DNA from: Mariniflexile sp044335535
Lineage (GTDB): Bacteria > Bacteroidota > Bacteroidia > Flavobacteriales > Flavobacteriaceae
DNA: 64,000 bases
Reading direction: 5' to 3'
Assembly (NCBI RefSeq): GCF_044335535.1
Contig: NZ_JBIQVZ010000001.1
Coordinates: forward strand, 62,001-126,000
The notes beneath the pieces are model-generated. The model was not told the DNA's origin. It was given only the letters and a program-made list of their open reading frames with translations, and did no database searches. Position numbers and translations under genes: made by a program. Shown here piece by piece: positions 27,240-36,504 of the stretch. The first letter of the stretch is position 1. Every line of letters starts with the position of its first letter.

Positions 27240-28005
27240 AATAACCAAAGGCTTTTAATAACCGAGAGCCATACCAGGAAAACATCTCTCCATCAGCTAA
27301 AATAATTTTAGCATAAGGATAATTTTCCTGAAAGACATTCTTATGCTTTTCTTTAAAAGGGAAAGGCTCACTAGACAAAAGAACGACCTCTACCGTTTTG
27401 CTAATATGGTTCTTATCAAGATTAACTTTTGGATAACGTTCGCTCACTTCATAAACATTTTCAAACTTATTAAGCTTAAGTAAATAATTTATAAACGTAT
27501 TACTTCCTACTACCATATAAGGCTTTTTCCAAATAAAATAAGCCGTTTTTAATATCGGTTTATCTCTAACAAAAACCTTGAAGTCTTCAACCTCTATATC
27601 AATTTTCTTTATTATTTCTTCCGCTTCTTTATTTCTGTCAAAAATATCCCCATATTGTTTTATTAATTCCGAACTATCCTCTATTGTATAAACATCGGAG
27701 ATATGCACATTACAAATTAACTCACAAGCTACCACAATCTCTTTAGTGTTTTCTTCTTTATTACAAAGAATAATATCTGGAGACAACGATTTAATCTTTT
27801 CTAAATCAATTTGTTTTGTTCCCCCAACAACAGCTACATCTTTTTTAATATCATGTGGATGCACACAGAACTTAGTAACGCCAACTAAGGTTGATTTCAA
27901 ACCTAAATCGCAAAGCAATTCTGTCTGACTAGGAACTAAAGAAATAATACGTTTAGGAGTTTCTTTTAAATGAATGGTTCTATTGAGTTGATCCTGTAGT
28001 TTCAT
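27199..28005 (-). CDS. BtuF-like helical-backbone metal/cobalamin-binding protein
   Basis: A 268-residue protein of the ABC transporter periplasmic-binding fold (TroA/BtuF superfamily): PKRIISLVPSQTELLCDLGL, VVGGTKQIDLEKIKSLSPDIIL and the long central helix. No signal peptide precedes the fold; it begins MKLQDQLNRTIHL. It may therefore stay in the cytoplasm, or the true export signal is missing. Its length is typical of Bacteroidota members annotated as cobalamin-binding. It starts 30 bases after pyrF and is likely co-transcribed. Confidence 0.85.
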   Translation of the reverse strand: MKLQDQLNRTIHLKETPKRIISLVPSQTELLCDLGLKSTLVGVTKFCVHPHDIKKDVAVVGGTKQIDLEKIKSLSPDIILCNKEENTKEIVVACELICNVHISDVYTIEDSSELIKQYGDIFDRNKEAEEIIKKIDIEVEDFKVFVRDKPILKTAYFIWKKPYMVVGSNTFINYLLKLNKFENVYEVSERYPKVNLDKNHISKTVEVVLLSSEPFPFKEKHKNVFQENYPYAKIILADGEMFSWYGSRLLKAFGYFKQLRLNLHNNQL

Positions 28006-28035
28006 ATAATCACCGGGAACTACTAGTATTTATGA

Positions 28036-28851
28036 CTATTTATTTAAAATCAATGCCATTTCTTTTTGAAGTTCTTCCGCTTTATTTGCTGCAGCTAGCG
28101 CAAAATCTGTTCCATTAGAAGCATAAATAATACCTCTTGAAGAATTTATAAGCAAGCCAACATGAGTATTCATTCCATATTTACAAACATCTTGTAAATT
28201 GCCTCCTTGCGCTCCTACACCTGGAACTAATAAAAAACTATCTGGAATAATGTTTCTTATATCTGCTAAATATTCTGCCTTAGTAGCACCAACCACATAC
28301 ATTAAGTTTTCAGCATTTTTCCAAGTTTTTGAGGTTTCTAAAACTTGTTTGTATAATTCCTTTCCATCAATCGTTTTAGTTTGAAAATCGAACGCCCCTT
28401 CGTTTGAGGTTAAAGCCAATAAAATAGTGTGCTTGTTTTCAAATGCTAAAAAAGGCTCCACGGAATCTTTTCCCATATATGGAGCAACCGTAACCGAATC
28501 GAATGCTAGATCTTCAAAAAAAGCTTTAGCGTACATGGTACTGGTATTGCCAATATCGCCACGTTTAGCATCGGCAATGGTAAAAATATCTGGATGGTTT
28601 GCGTTTATATAATTGATGGTTCTTTCCAAGGCTTTCCATCCTTTTAAACCATAGGCTTCGTAAAATGCCGTGTTTGGTTTATAGGCAACACACAACTGAT
28701 GCGTTGCATCTATAATCGCTTTATTGAAAGCAAAAATAGGGTCTTCTTCCTGTAATAAATGTGGCGGGATTTTATCCAAATCAACATCCAGACCTATGCA
28801 TAGAAAGGATTTCTTTTTTTTGATTTGGGTCGTTAGTTGGTGTTGGGTCAT
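28036..28851 (-). CDS. pyrF: Orotidine 5'-phosphate decarboxylase
   Basis: A 271-residue type-2 OMP decarboxylase that makes UMP. The catalytic motif is present as FTIADAKRGDIGNTS. FLCIGLDVDLDKIP and LLVPGVGAQGG bind the substrate and phosphate. The first ten codons (MTQHQLTTQI) are made of ACCCAACACC-like words that continue a repeat from the upstream intergenic region, so the N-terminus may be variable. It lies upstream of the BtuF-like gene. Confidence 0.96.
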   Translation of the reverse strand: MTQHQLTTQIKKKKSFLCIGLDVDLDKIPPHLLQEEDPIFAFNKAIIDATHQLCVAYKPNTAFYEAYGLKGWKALERTINYINANHPDIFTIADAKRGDIGNTSTMYAKAFFEDLAFDSVTVAPYMGKDSVEPFLAFENKHTILLALTSNEGAFDFQTKTIDGKELYKQVLETSKTWKNAENLMYVVGATKAEYLADIRNIIPDSFLLVPGVGAQGGNLQDVCKYGMNTHVGLLINSSRGIIYASNGTDFALAAANKAEELQKEMALILNK

Positions 28852-28905
28852 TGGTTTTGGGTTTTAGGTATAAGGTGTTGGGTACTGGGTGTTGGGTATT
28901 AGTAT
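28826..28905. repeat. G/T-rich repeat left of the four-helix-bundle gene
   Basis: Words such as GGTGTTGGGT and GGTTTTGGGTTTTAGG recur over about 80 bases and run into the pyrF 5' end. A complementary ACCCAAAACCCAAGACC tract lies on the other side of the four-helix-bundle gene. Confidence 0.65.
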
Positions 28906-29258
28906 TGCGTTTTAGAATATTTAATTAATGAGTTAATTCTTTTTTGAAGAATTGTGATTTTTTCATTTAATAATTCAAAATCTTTTCCAACTATAAAAGA
29001 AAGACTTTTACAAATTATTATGTGCGTTTCTAATTCAAATGCCGACCCTAGGCTTATTTGGAGATACCGAACAAAATCTTTTTGGGAATCTTTTGCACAA
29101 CCTTCAGCAATATTGGCTGGAATAGAGATCACACATCTAGCTATTTGAGACTTTAAACCAAATTTTTCAGTATTGGGCAAACACTCTGTTATCATATAAA
29201 CATCCTTTACAAGTATAATAGAATCTTTCCATACATCCAATTCTTTAAAATTTCTCAT
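28899..29258 (-). CDS. Four-helix-bundle protein (S23/IVS-protein family)
   Basis: A 119-residue protein of the family first seen in 23S rRNA intervening sequences (TIGR02436), related to the Avd proteins of diversity-generating retroelements. Typical words are FKELDVWKDSIILVKDVY, KFGLKSQIARCVISIPANIAEG and FVRYLQISLGSAFELETHI. Here it is inserted between the housekeeping genes pyrF and prfA, flanked by inverted G/T-rich repeats. Its role is unknown; it may bind nucleic acid. Confidence 0.93.
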   Translation of the reverse strand: MRNFKELDVWKDSIILVKDVYMITECLPNTEKFGLKSQIARCVISIPANIAEGCAKDSQKDFVRYLQISLGSAFELETHIIICKSLSFIVGKDFELLNEKITILQKRINSLIKYSKTQY

Positions 29259-29283
29259 GTATCACATTTTTATTCCAAATTAC

Positions 29284-29328
29284 GTACCCAAAACCCAAGA
29301 CCTAAAATCCAGAACCCAAGACCTAAAT
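29284..29328. repeat. C/A-rich repeat right of the four-helix-bundle gene
   Basis: ACCCAAAACCCAAGACCTA and CCAGAACCCAAGACCTAAA are two tandem variants, inverted relative to the tract at 28826-28905. The 15 bases at 29309-29323 recur inverted at 9265-9279. The tract reaches the prfA stop codon. Confidence 0.65.
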
Positions 29329-30399
29329 CACATCACTATTGGCTTTTAACTTTTCGGTGTTTTCAGCTAATTGCAATTCGTCAATAATCCGTTGGATGTC
29401 GCCATTAACGATATTCGATAAATCGTAAAGTGTTAATCCAATTCTATGGTCGGTTACACGCCCTTGCGGGTAATTATAAGTTCTAATTTTAGCACTTCTA
29501 TCGCCCGAAGACACCATAGAACCTCGTTTTGCAGCATCTGCTTCGTTTTTCTTAGCCAGCTCCATTTCATATAAACGCGAACGTAATACCCTAAATGCTT
29601 TCTCTTTATTTTTATGTTGCGATTTTTGATCTTGACACTGTGCCACCAATCCGGTTGGTAAATGTGTTAAACGCACTGCCGAATAAGTTGTATTTACAGA
29701 CTGACCACCGGGACCCGATGAACAGAAAAAATCAATCCTAACTTCCTTTGGGTTAATCTCCACATCAAATTCTTCGGCTTCTGGAAATACCATAACGGTT
29801 GCTGCACTAGTATGTACACGCCCTTGGGTCTCGGTTTGTGGCACACGCTGTACGCGGTGTACGCCTGCTTCAAATTTTAAAGTGCCGTAAACGTCTTCGC
29901 CCGTTACTTCAAATTGTATTTCTTTAAAACCACCGTTGGTACCTTCACTAAAATCTACCGTATCTACTTTCCAGCCTTTACTTTCACAGTATTTGGTATA
30001 CATTCTAAATAAATCGCCTGCAAAAATACTTGCTTCATCTCCACCTGTCCCGGCACGTAATTCTACCACAGCATTTTTAGTGTCTTCGGGGTCTTTAGGT
30101 ATTAAAAGGAATTTAATTTCGTCTTCCAATTTAGGAATGCGTTCTTTTGCTTCTTCATACTGCATTTTAGCCATGTCGACCATTTCGGGATCGCCACCTT
30201 CAGAAATAATAGCTTCAGCTTCCGCTAAATTATTGGTTACCTCAATGTATTCATCGCGTTTGCCAATAAGCACTTTAAGGTCTTTATATTCTTTATTTAA
30301 TGCAATGTAACGCTTTTGGTCGGTCATGATATCGGGTTGAATGATTAAATCACTCACCTCATCAAAACGTTGCTTTACTATTTGTAACTTGTCTAACAT
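29323..30399 (-). CDS. prfA: Peptide chain release factor 1
   Basis: A 358-residue factor that recognises UAA and UAG and triggers peptidyl-tRNA hydrolysis. The GGQ motif is in SSGPGGQSVNTTYSAVRL, and the tripeptide anticodon-like region with RVQRVPQTETQGRVHTS is conserved. The normal length shows that the repeat at its 3' end has not shortened it. It is the first gene of prfA, four-helix bundle, pyrF, btuF-like. Confidence 0.97.
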   Translation of the reverse strand: MLDKLQIVKQRFDEVSDLIIQPDIMTDQKRYIALNKEYKDLKVLIGKRDEYIEVTNNLAEAEAIISEGGDPEMVDMAKMQYEEAKERIPKLEDEIKFLLIPKDPEDTKNAVVELRAGTGGDEASIFAGDLFRMYTKYCESKGWKVDTVDFSEGTNGGFKEIQFEVTGEDVYGTLKFEAGVHRVQRVPQTETQGRVHTSAATVMVFPEAEEFDVEINPKEVRIDFFCSSGPGGQSVNTTYSAVRLTHLPTGLVAQCQDQKSQHKNKEKAFRVLRSRLYEMELAKKNEADAAKRGSMVSSGDRSAKIRTYNYPQGRVTDHRIGLTLYDLSNIVNGDIQRIIDELQLAENTEKLKANSDVI

Positions 30400-30762
30400 C
30401 TACCTATTTAAATTGTGGGGCAAAAATACGATAATTTATGAATTTTCAATAGTTGAAACTTGAGTATTGACTTCTCTATCTTAAGACACCACTAAATTAG
30501 TAGGCACTAAAATTATTTATTATACTTTGAAGGATGCCACTAAAGGATAAATAATTTGCCATTTTGTTTTTTAAGTTTGATGTTGTGGGAAAAAATAACG
30601 AAGTTTGTTTGACATGTGATATGAAATTATTAAAATGATTTCATATTATCCCCCGCTATCGCGAGCGTCTCGCTCGTGACGGCATGAAAAACTATCTATA
30701 TTTTAAAAGTTCGCAGATATTTTAAAAAAATAAAAGAATAAATTAAAAACAAACAGATAATT
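30400..30762. other. 363-base intergenic region with inverted repeats
   Basis: No gene. Three inverted repeats are visible: AAATTATTTAT/ATAAATAATTT (30510-30557), ATATGAAAT/ATTTCATAT (30619-30646), and a GC-rich GCGAGCG/CGCTCG hairpin (30661-30677) that stands out in AT-rich DNA and resembles common flavobacterial repeat words. Confidence 0.5.
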
Positions 30763-31311
30763 ATGCAGGTAATATTTTTATTAATTGGCATACTAGGATT
30801 AGTAATGTTCATTTTTGGAATTAAAACTCTAATCAAAAAATACAGGAGTAAAACTATTGCAGAATTAAACCTCACTGAAAATCCAAGTGAAATAAATATT
30901 AAAAAAGCGGGAACATATGCTGTTTGTATTGTTGGGGGCGGTTATGCAAATAATAAAGGAGATTTTGATTTACATATAACAACCAATGGAAATCAATTAG
31001 ATGTGCTTAAAAAACAAATCAAATTTAAATTCCGGCATAAAGGTAAATTAGCAACCGAATTTTATCATTTTGAGATTGAAAATATTGGAAAATATAAATT
31101 TGAGTTTAAAAATATTGCAGATTTAGAAGTTAAAGAATCAATGTTACTATCTAAAAAAATGTTCCAAAATAAACTACCAGTTAATAATGTTGGAATAGTA
31201 ATAAAAGAAACTTCATCAAACTCAAAATTCATAATTGGATTATTGATGGCTGTTTTTGGATTTAATATTACTGCTTGGGGTATAATTTTAGCTTTTAATC
31301 CTCAGCTATAG
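30763..31311 (+). CDS. Hypothetical two-span membrane protein
   Basis: A 182-residue protein with membrane segments at about residues 4-22 and 157-177. Between them is an extracytoplasmic or cytosolic beta-rich domain (about 40-150) with IKKAGTYAVCIVGGGYANNKG. It resembles beta-sandwich accessory domains. I do not recognise the family. It is a single gene followed by a terminator. Confidence 0.7.
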   Translation: MQVIFLLIGILGLVMFIFGIKTLIKKYRSKTIAELNLTENPSEINIKKAGTYAVCIVGGGYANNKGDFDLHITTNGNQLDVLKKQIKFKFRHKGKLATEFYHFEIENIGKYKFEFKNIADLEVKESMLLSKKMFQNKLPVNNVGIVIKETSSNSKFIIGLLMAVFGFNITAWGIILAFNPQL

Positions 31312-31411
31312 AAGCAAATAACATCCGTTAACAGCTTTTATCCATTTCTTAATCACGATCACATATCGAGGCGAAACGTCAAGCAAGTAGCGCCCCATCC
31401 AAACCAAAAAC

Positions 31412-31447
31412 AAAAAGGAAGCCAATCAAAAAATCAACTTCCTTTTT
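31412..31447. terminator. Terminator between the membrane protein gene and nrdJ
   Basis: AAAAAGGAAG and CTTCCTTTTT form a perfect 10-bp stem and can serve both converging genes. Confidence 0.8.
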
Positions 31448-31468
31448 TAAAAATCATTATTAAAAATA

Positions 31469-34021
31469 TTATCCACATTTAGAAGATCCGCAATCCTTAC
31501 AGGTTAAGCAGCCTTCTTGGTATATTAAATTCTCCGATTTACAAGTATCGCAGGTTTGTCCTTTTACTTGAGTACCATCTTCAACATAACGTTTTAAAGC
31601 ACGTACCACTCCATTTTTCCACGTGTTAATAGATTCGCTATCTAGTTGTAAACTATTAATTAAATCGACAATTTTATCGATAGGCATCCCGTGACGCAGT
31701 GTACTTGAAATAAGCTTGGCATAGTTCCAAAACTCTGGGTTAAACTTATGCGATAAGCCTTCTATAGTGGTTTTATAGCCTCTTATGTTTTTATACTGAA
31801 AATCGTAACGAGACGTACCATCTTCATTTCTATTTTTAATGATTAACCCTTCGTTTACCCAACGTGGTATTAAAATACCATCTTCATCATCGGCTAAACC
31901 TGTAAAAATCTCATAAGGCCTGCCTTCTATCAACCCTATAAAGGCAATCCATTTTTCTTTGCTATTTTGAAAACGAACGACATCGGCTTCTAAGATTTGC
32001 GGACGTTTTACAGGAAAAGGCGTTAAGGATTCTTGCTGCTTGTCTTCTTTCTCATCATTAGCAATTAGCACACCCGAACGCGAACCATCCCTATAAACGG
32101 TTACGCCTTTACAACCTACTTCCCATGCTTTTAAATACAAGGCGCCAACTAAATCTTCAGTTGCATCGTTAGGCAAATTAATGGTGACACTTATGGAATG
32201 ATCTACCCATTTTTGGATTGCGCCCTGCATACTTACCTTGCTTAACCAATCCACATCGTTGGACGTTGCTTTATGGTAAGGCGATTTTTTAATCAATTTA
32301 TCAATCTCTTTTTGGGAATAATTTTTAGAAGTATCCATACCGTTCACTTCCATCCATTGCTTGAAGCGATGATGGAATACCACATATTCTTCCCAAGAAT
32401 CACCTACTTCATCAACAAAATCTATACGTGCTTCCTTATCGTTTGGATTTACTTTTCTTCTTCGTTTATAAACGGGCAAAAACACAGGTTCGATACCAGA
32501 AGTGGTTTGCGTCATTAAACTTGTGGTCCCGGTTGGAGCAATGGTTAATAAGGCTATATTGCGTCTGCCATATTCCAACATTTCATAATATAATTGACTG
32601 TCGGCATCTTTTAAACGTTGAATAAACGGATTGTTTTTTTCGCGTTCTGCATCGAAAACCAAAAACGCACCGCGCTCTTTCGCCAAATGTACCGAACCTC
32701 TATACGCTTCAATGGCAATAGTTTTATGAACTTCTAACGAAAACGCATTACCTGCTTCACTTCCGTACTTAATTCCTAAAGCGGCTAACATATCACCTTC
32801 GGCGGTGATGCCAATACCTGTTCTTCTACCTTCTTGGGCTTTCTTTTTTATGTTAATCCATAGGTTACGCTCGATTGCTTTTACCTCATCCGACTCTGGA
32901 TCTTCATCTATTTTACGAAGAATATTATCAATTTTATCCAATTCCAAATCGATAATATCATCCATAATACGTTGCGCTGCCGCTATGTGTTTTTTGAATA
33001 ATTCAAAATTAAAACTAGCCTCTTTTGTAAATGGATTTTCTACATAAGAGAATAAGTTAATAGCCAACAATCTACATGAATCATAAGGACACAACGGGAT
33101 TTCGCCACATGGGTTTGTAGAGACCGTTTTATAACCTAAATCGGCATAACAATCGGGTACAGATTCATTAATTATAGTGTCCCAAAACAAAATACCGGGT
33201 TCGGCAGATTTCCAAGCATTATGTACTATTTTTTTCCATAATGAATTAGCGTCAATGGTTCTTGATACTTTTGGCTGACTACTAAAGATTGGGTATTTTT
33301 GGGTGTATTCAGTATCATTTTTAACCGCTTCCATAAAAGCATCGTCTATTCTAACCGATACATTGGCACCCGTAACTTTACCCTGTTCTAACTTGGCGTT
33401 TATAAAATCTTCTGAATCTGGATGATTAATAGAAACCGACAACATAAGCGCACCTCGCCTACCATCCTGCGCAACTTCCCTGGTTGAATTTGAGTAGCGT
33501 TCCATAAAAGGAACAATGCCCGTAGATGTCAACGCTGAGTTGTTTACCGGGGAACCTTTAGGGCGTATATGTGACAAATCGTGACCAACACCTCCACGAC
33601 GTTTCATAAGTTGCACCTGCTCCTGGTCAATTTTCATGACGGCTCCATAAGAATCGGAATCCCCCGCATTTCCAATAACAAAACAATTTGAAAGTGATGC
33701 GATTTGGTATGGATTTCCAATTCCTGCCATGGGACTACCTTGGGGAACGATGTATTTAAAGTCTTTAATTAAATCGAAAATGGCCTCTTCAGATAGTGGG
33801 TTTGCATATTTTTTTTCAACTCTTGCTAATTCTCTAGCAATACGCTGGTGCATGTCATTTGGGGTTAATTCATAAATATTCCCTTCAGAATCTTTTAGGG
33901 CATATTTATTTAACCATACACGTGCAGCAAGGTCATCTTGGTTGAAATAGTTCAAGGAAGCATTGAAAGCTTCATCTTGCGAATACGTTTTGGGTGGTGT
34001 TTTGGCGACTTCTTGATTCAT
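31469..34021 (-). CDS. nrdJ: Adenosylcobalamin-dependent ribonucleotide reductase (class II)
   Basis: An 850-residue class II reductase that makes deoxynucleotides from ribonucleotides using a B12 radical, so it works with or without oxygen. The N-terminal active-site Cys lies in SLSNCFVIGNAGD. NPCGEIPLCPYDSCRL is the finger-loop radical region, and APTGTTSLMTQTTSGIEP is diagnostic. The C-terminal zinc-ribbon-like tail has four Cys pairs (CDTC, a C, CKDC, C). A Crp/Fnr-like dyad lies about 77 bases upstream. No cobalamin riboswitch was found in the leader. Confidence 0.96.
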   Translation of the reverse strand: MNQEVAKTPPKTYSQDEAFNASLNYFNQDDLAARVWLNKYALKDSEGNIYELTPNDMHQRIARELARVEKKYANPLSEEAIFDLIKDFKYIVPQGSPMAGIGNPYQIASLSNCFVIGNAGDSDSYGAVMKIDQEQVQLMKRRGGVGHDLSHIRPKGSPVNNSALTSTGIVPFMERYSNSTREVAQDGRRGALMLSVSINHPDSEDFINAKLEQGKVTGANVSVRIDDAFMEAVKNDTEYTQKYPIFSSQPKVSRTIDANSLWKKIVHNAWKSAEPGILFWDTIINESVPDCYADLGYKTVSTNPCGEIPLCPYDSCRLLAINLFSYVENPFTKEASFNFELFKKHIAAAQRIMDDIIDLELDKIDNILRKIDEDPESDEVKAIERNLWINIKKKAQEGRRTGIGITAEGDMLAALGIKYGSEAGNAFSLEVHKTIAIEAYRGSVHLAKERGAFLVFDAEREKNNPFIQRLKDADSQLYYEMLEYGRRNIALLTIAPTGTTSLMTQTTSGIEPVFLPVYKRRRKVNPNDKEARIDFVDEVGDSWEEYVVFHHRFKQWMEVNGMDTSKNYSQKEIDKLIKKSPYHKATSNDVDWLSKVSMQGAIQKWVDHSISVTINLPNDATEDLVGALYLKAWEVGCKGVTVYRDGSRSGVLIANDEKEDKQQESLTPFPVKRPQILEADVVRFQNSKEKWIAFIGLIEGRPYEIFTGLADDEDGILIPRWVNEGLIIKNRNEDGTSRYDFQYKNIRGYKTTIEGLSHKFNPEFWNYAKLISSTLRHGMPIDKIVDLINSLQLDSESINTWKNGVVRALKRYVEDGTQVKGQTCDTCKSENLIYQEGCLTCKDCGSSKCG

Positions 34022-34097
34022 TTTGTTTTATTTATGGAGATTAATTATCATTACTAATAATAGCCATAAAGTAACAAAAAAAATAAAACTTAAAACA

Positions 34098-34109
34098 TGA
34101 TAAATGTCA
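34098..34109 (-). promoter_or_regulatory. Possible Crp/Fnr-type binding site upstream of nrdJ
   Basis: Read on the minus strand the site is TGACATTTATCA, seven of eight matches to the dyad TGAT-N4-ATCA used by Crp/Fnr regulators. It lies 77 bases before nrdJ. A single match of this kind can occur by chance. Confidence 0.3.
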
Positions 34110-34215
34110 TAAAGTTTACAAAGTACTTATACCAAATAATTGATTATCAGTGATTTAATTATTTATTAACATTAAAAAGTTAACAAATTTTCAAAATCAA
34201 TACTAAACAAACAAT

Positions 34216-35175
34216 TTAAAAATCAACTGCAAAACCAATACCTAAAAACTGTTTCCATTGCACTCTAGCCCCAGCTTCATCGGTCTCTCCTTCAATCTCT
34301 GAAGGTATTGTAGTTTTAATATCGTCGTCATATCTTAAATGGGAGCCAAGTGTTGCTTTTATAAAATGATTTACTTTAAAATCGAAATCAAGTCTCCAAT
34401 CAACATCTACATTTCCAAAGTTATTTATGTAATCGGAATAAAGACTTACCTGCTGCTTTACCTTAACATTTGTGGTAACTTCCATTTCGTAGCTATTATT
34501 TATCAAAACACCTACTTCTTTCCTAACACGTTCTCCCGGAACAATAACGTTGCCCTCACTATCTAAAACAGCAGGCGCAACACCAAACTTGCCTTCATTT
34601 GCTAAATTTTCATCTAATACAAATGTTGCTTTCAATGTTAGTGGTGAAAAGTAAAATGATAATTGCTCTATATTTTTACCATATTCCATTCCACCCCCAA
34701 AGAACAAATAACCCGGAGCCATCAACCTTGAAATTGGCATGTCTTTATCTGGATACCGATAACCGTTTGCCAATTGGGTTCTAAAATTAAGTTTTGCTGA
34801 ATAATACCAATCTGAAATACTATCTGGCTTAAACCCAATATCTGAATTTAGTTCAAACAAATCCTCGGTTTTTCTCAGCTCTCTGTCTTGCTGTTTATTA
34901 ACACCATAATTAATTACAACATCGTTTCGCCATGAAAAATACTTATCGGTATAATTGGCCGAAGATTCCACTCCTAAAAGACCAGAAATAGAATTAGTAC
35001 CTCCGGAATTCCAATTAACAAAAGCGACTTCGCTTAAATTTACGGAAGCTTTATTTTTTTGAATCCATACTGGACCATCATACTTTGGTGCTTTTGTTCT
35101 TAAAAATAAAGTGTCTGGTTGAGATTGTACAAGCTGAAAAAAGAGACAAACAGCTACTAATAAAACGTGCTTCAT
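34216..35175 (-). CDS. DUF3078 outer-membrane protein
   Basis: About 319 residues from MKHVLLVAVCLFF, which has a clean signal peptide ending near QSQPD; an upstream in-frame ATG at 35220 would put 15 residues before it. The mature part is a predicted beta-barrel with the family words VNLSEVAFVNWNSGGTNSISG and FKVNHFIKATLGSHLRYDDD. DUF3078 proteins sit in the outer membrane of Bacteroidota; the function is unknown. It lies 26 bases after purM on the same strand. Confidence 0.9.
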   Translation of the reverse strand: MKHVLLVAVCLFFQLVQSQPDTLFLRTKAPKYDGPVWIQKNKASVNLSEVAFVNWNSGGTNSISGLLGVESSANYTDKYFSWRNDVVINYGVNKQQDRELRKTEDLFELNSDIGFKPDSISDWYYSAKLNFRTQLANGYRYPDKDMPISRLMAPGYLFFGGGMEYGKNIEQLSFYFSPLTLKATFVLDENLANEGKFGVAPAVLDSEGNVIVPGERVRKEVGVLINNSYEMEVTTNVKVKQQVSLYSDYINNFGNVDVDWRLDFDFKVNHFIKATLGSHLRYDDDIKTTIPSEIEGETDEAGARVQWKQFLGIGFAVDF

Positions 35176-35246
35176 AATGTAAAGTTGGTTTTGATAAATT
35201 ACGTTTTTATCAATAATCATTCCGTTTTAACGAAAAAGACAAAAAT

Positions 35247-36425
35247 CTAATAAGTAAACTCCCCAAACTCACTTTTTATTGTAAGCTTTTTAGTTTTTGA
35301 TGCTTCAACACGACCAATAATTTTAGCAGCCACATTAAATGCTTTTGATATAGTAATGATGTTCTCTGCAATTTCTGGTGCTACATACAACTCCATTCTG
35401 TGTCCGCAGTTAAACACTTGATACATTTCCTTCCAATCTGTTTTTGATTGTTCCTGTATTAACTTAAACAGTGGTGGAACAGGAAACATATTGTCTTTAA
35501 TAATATGAAATTCATCAACAAAATGAAGAATTTTAGTTTGCGCCCCACCTGAGCAATGCACCATACCGTGAAGTTTATCACTTTTAAATTCTGATACTAT
35601 TTTTTTGATGATTGGCGCATAGGTACGTGTTGGAGACAAAACAAGCTTACCAGCATCTATTGGAGAATCCTTAACAGCATCTGTTAATCTCACATTTCCT
35701 GAGTACACCAAATCTTCTGGAACCGATGCATCAAAACTTTCAGGATATTTATGTGCTAAATAGGTATTAAAAACATCATGACGCGCAGAGGTCAATCCGT
35801 TGCTACCCATACCGCCATTATAGGCTTTTTCGTAAGTTGCTTGCCCATAACTCTCTAACCCTACAATAACATCTCCAGCTTTAATATTGGCGTTATCAAT
35901 GACATCGCTGCGTTTCATACGTGCGGTTACGGTAGAATCGACTATGATGGTACGCACTAAATCGCCCACATCAGCTGTTTCACCACCTGTGGAATGAATG
36001 GTCACACCGAAATTCCTTAATTCAGAAATCAATTCTTCAGTACCATTTATTATTGCTGAAAGCACCTCACCTGGGATTAAATTTTTATTTCTCCCGATGG
36101 TTGATGAAAGCAAGATATTATCGGTCGCACCAACACACAATAAATCGTCAATGTTCATAATTAAAGCATCTTGCGCAATGCCTTTCCAGACAGAAATATC
36201 TCCAGTTTCTTTCCAATACATATAAGCAAGAGAAGACTTTGTTCCCGCACCATCTGCATGCATAATCAAACAATAATCGTCATCATTTGTCAAATAATCT
36301 GGAACTATTTTACAGAATGCTTTAGGAAATAATCCTTTATCGATGTTCTTTATGGCATTGTGAACATCCTCTTTTGATGCAGAAACACCACGTTGCGCAT
36401 AGCGTTTAGAAACTTCTTGACCCAT
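35247..36425 (-). CDS. purM: Phosphoribosylformylglycinamidine cyclo-ligase (AIR synthetase)
   Basis: A 392-residue ATP-dependent enzyme, fifth step of purine synthesis. It belongs to the Bacteroidota branch of PurM: MGQEVSKRYAQRGVSASKEDV, HADGAGTKSS, STGGETADVGDLVRTI and CSGGAQTKIL mark the substrate- and ATP-binding sites. It is somewhat longer than E. coli PurM (345 residues). A terminator between it and GSIII indicates its own promoter. Confidence 0.93.
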   Translation of the reverse strand: MGQEVSKRYAQRGVSASKEDVHNAIKNIDKGLFPKAFCKIVPDYLTNDDDYCLIMHADGAGTKSSLAYMYWKETGDISVWKGIAQDALIMNIDDLLCVGATDNILLSSTIGRNKNLIPGEVLSAIINGTEELISELRNFGVTIHSTGGETADVGDLVRTIIVDSTVTARMKRSDVIDNANIKAGDVIVGLESYGQATYEKAYNGGMGSNGLTSARHDVFNTYLAHKYPESFDASVPEDLVYSGNVRLTDAVKDSPIDAGKLVLSPTRTYAPIIKKIVSEFKSDKLHGMVHCSGGAQTKILHFVDEFHIIKDNMFPVPPLFKLIQEQSKTDWKEMYQVFNCGHRMELYVAPEIAENIITISKAFNVAAKIIGRVEASKTKKLTIKSEFGEFTY

Positions 36426-36464
36426 AGTATGATATTGAGGTGCAAAGTTAATTTTTTGAATTAA

Positions 36465-36492
36465 AAAATCCCGCTTTTTACAACGGGATTTT
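36465..36492 (-). terminator. Terminator after glutamine synthetase III
   Basis: AAAATCCCG and CGGGATTTT form a 9-bp stem with T-rich flanks. It lies between the end of GSIII and the start of purM on the same strand. Confidence 0.8.
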
Positions 36493-36504
36493 GAAAATTA
36501 CATT

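Noticed and set aside
34022..34215. Cobalamin riboswitch before nrdJ
   Set aside because: No B12-box-like GCCACTG word or suitable multi-stem fold is present in the leader.
35176..35220. Longer start of the DUF3078 gene
   Set aside because: It would place 15 residues before a complete signal peptide. The ATG at 35175 is the better start.
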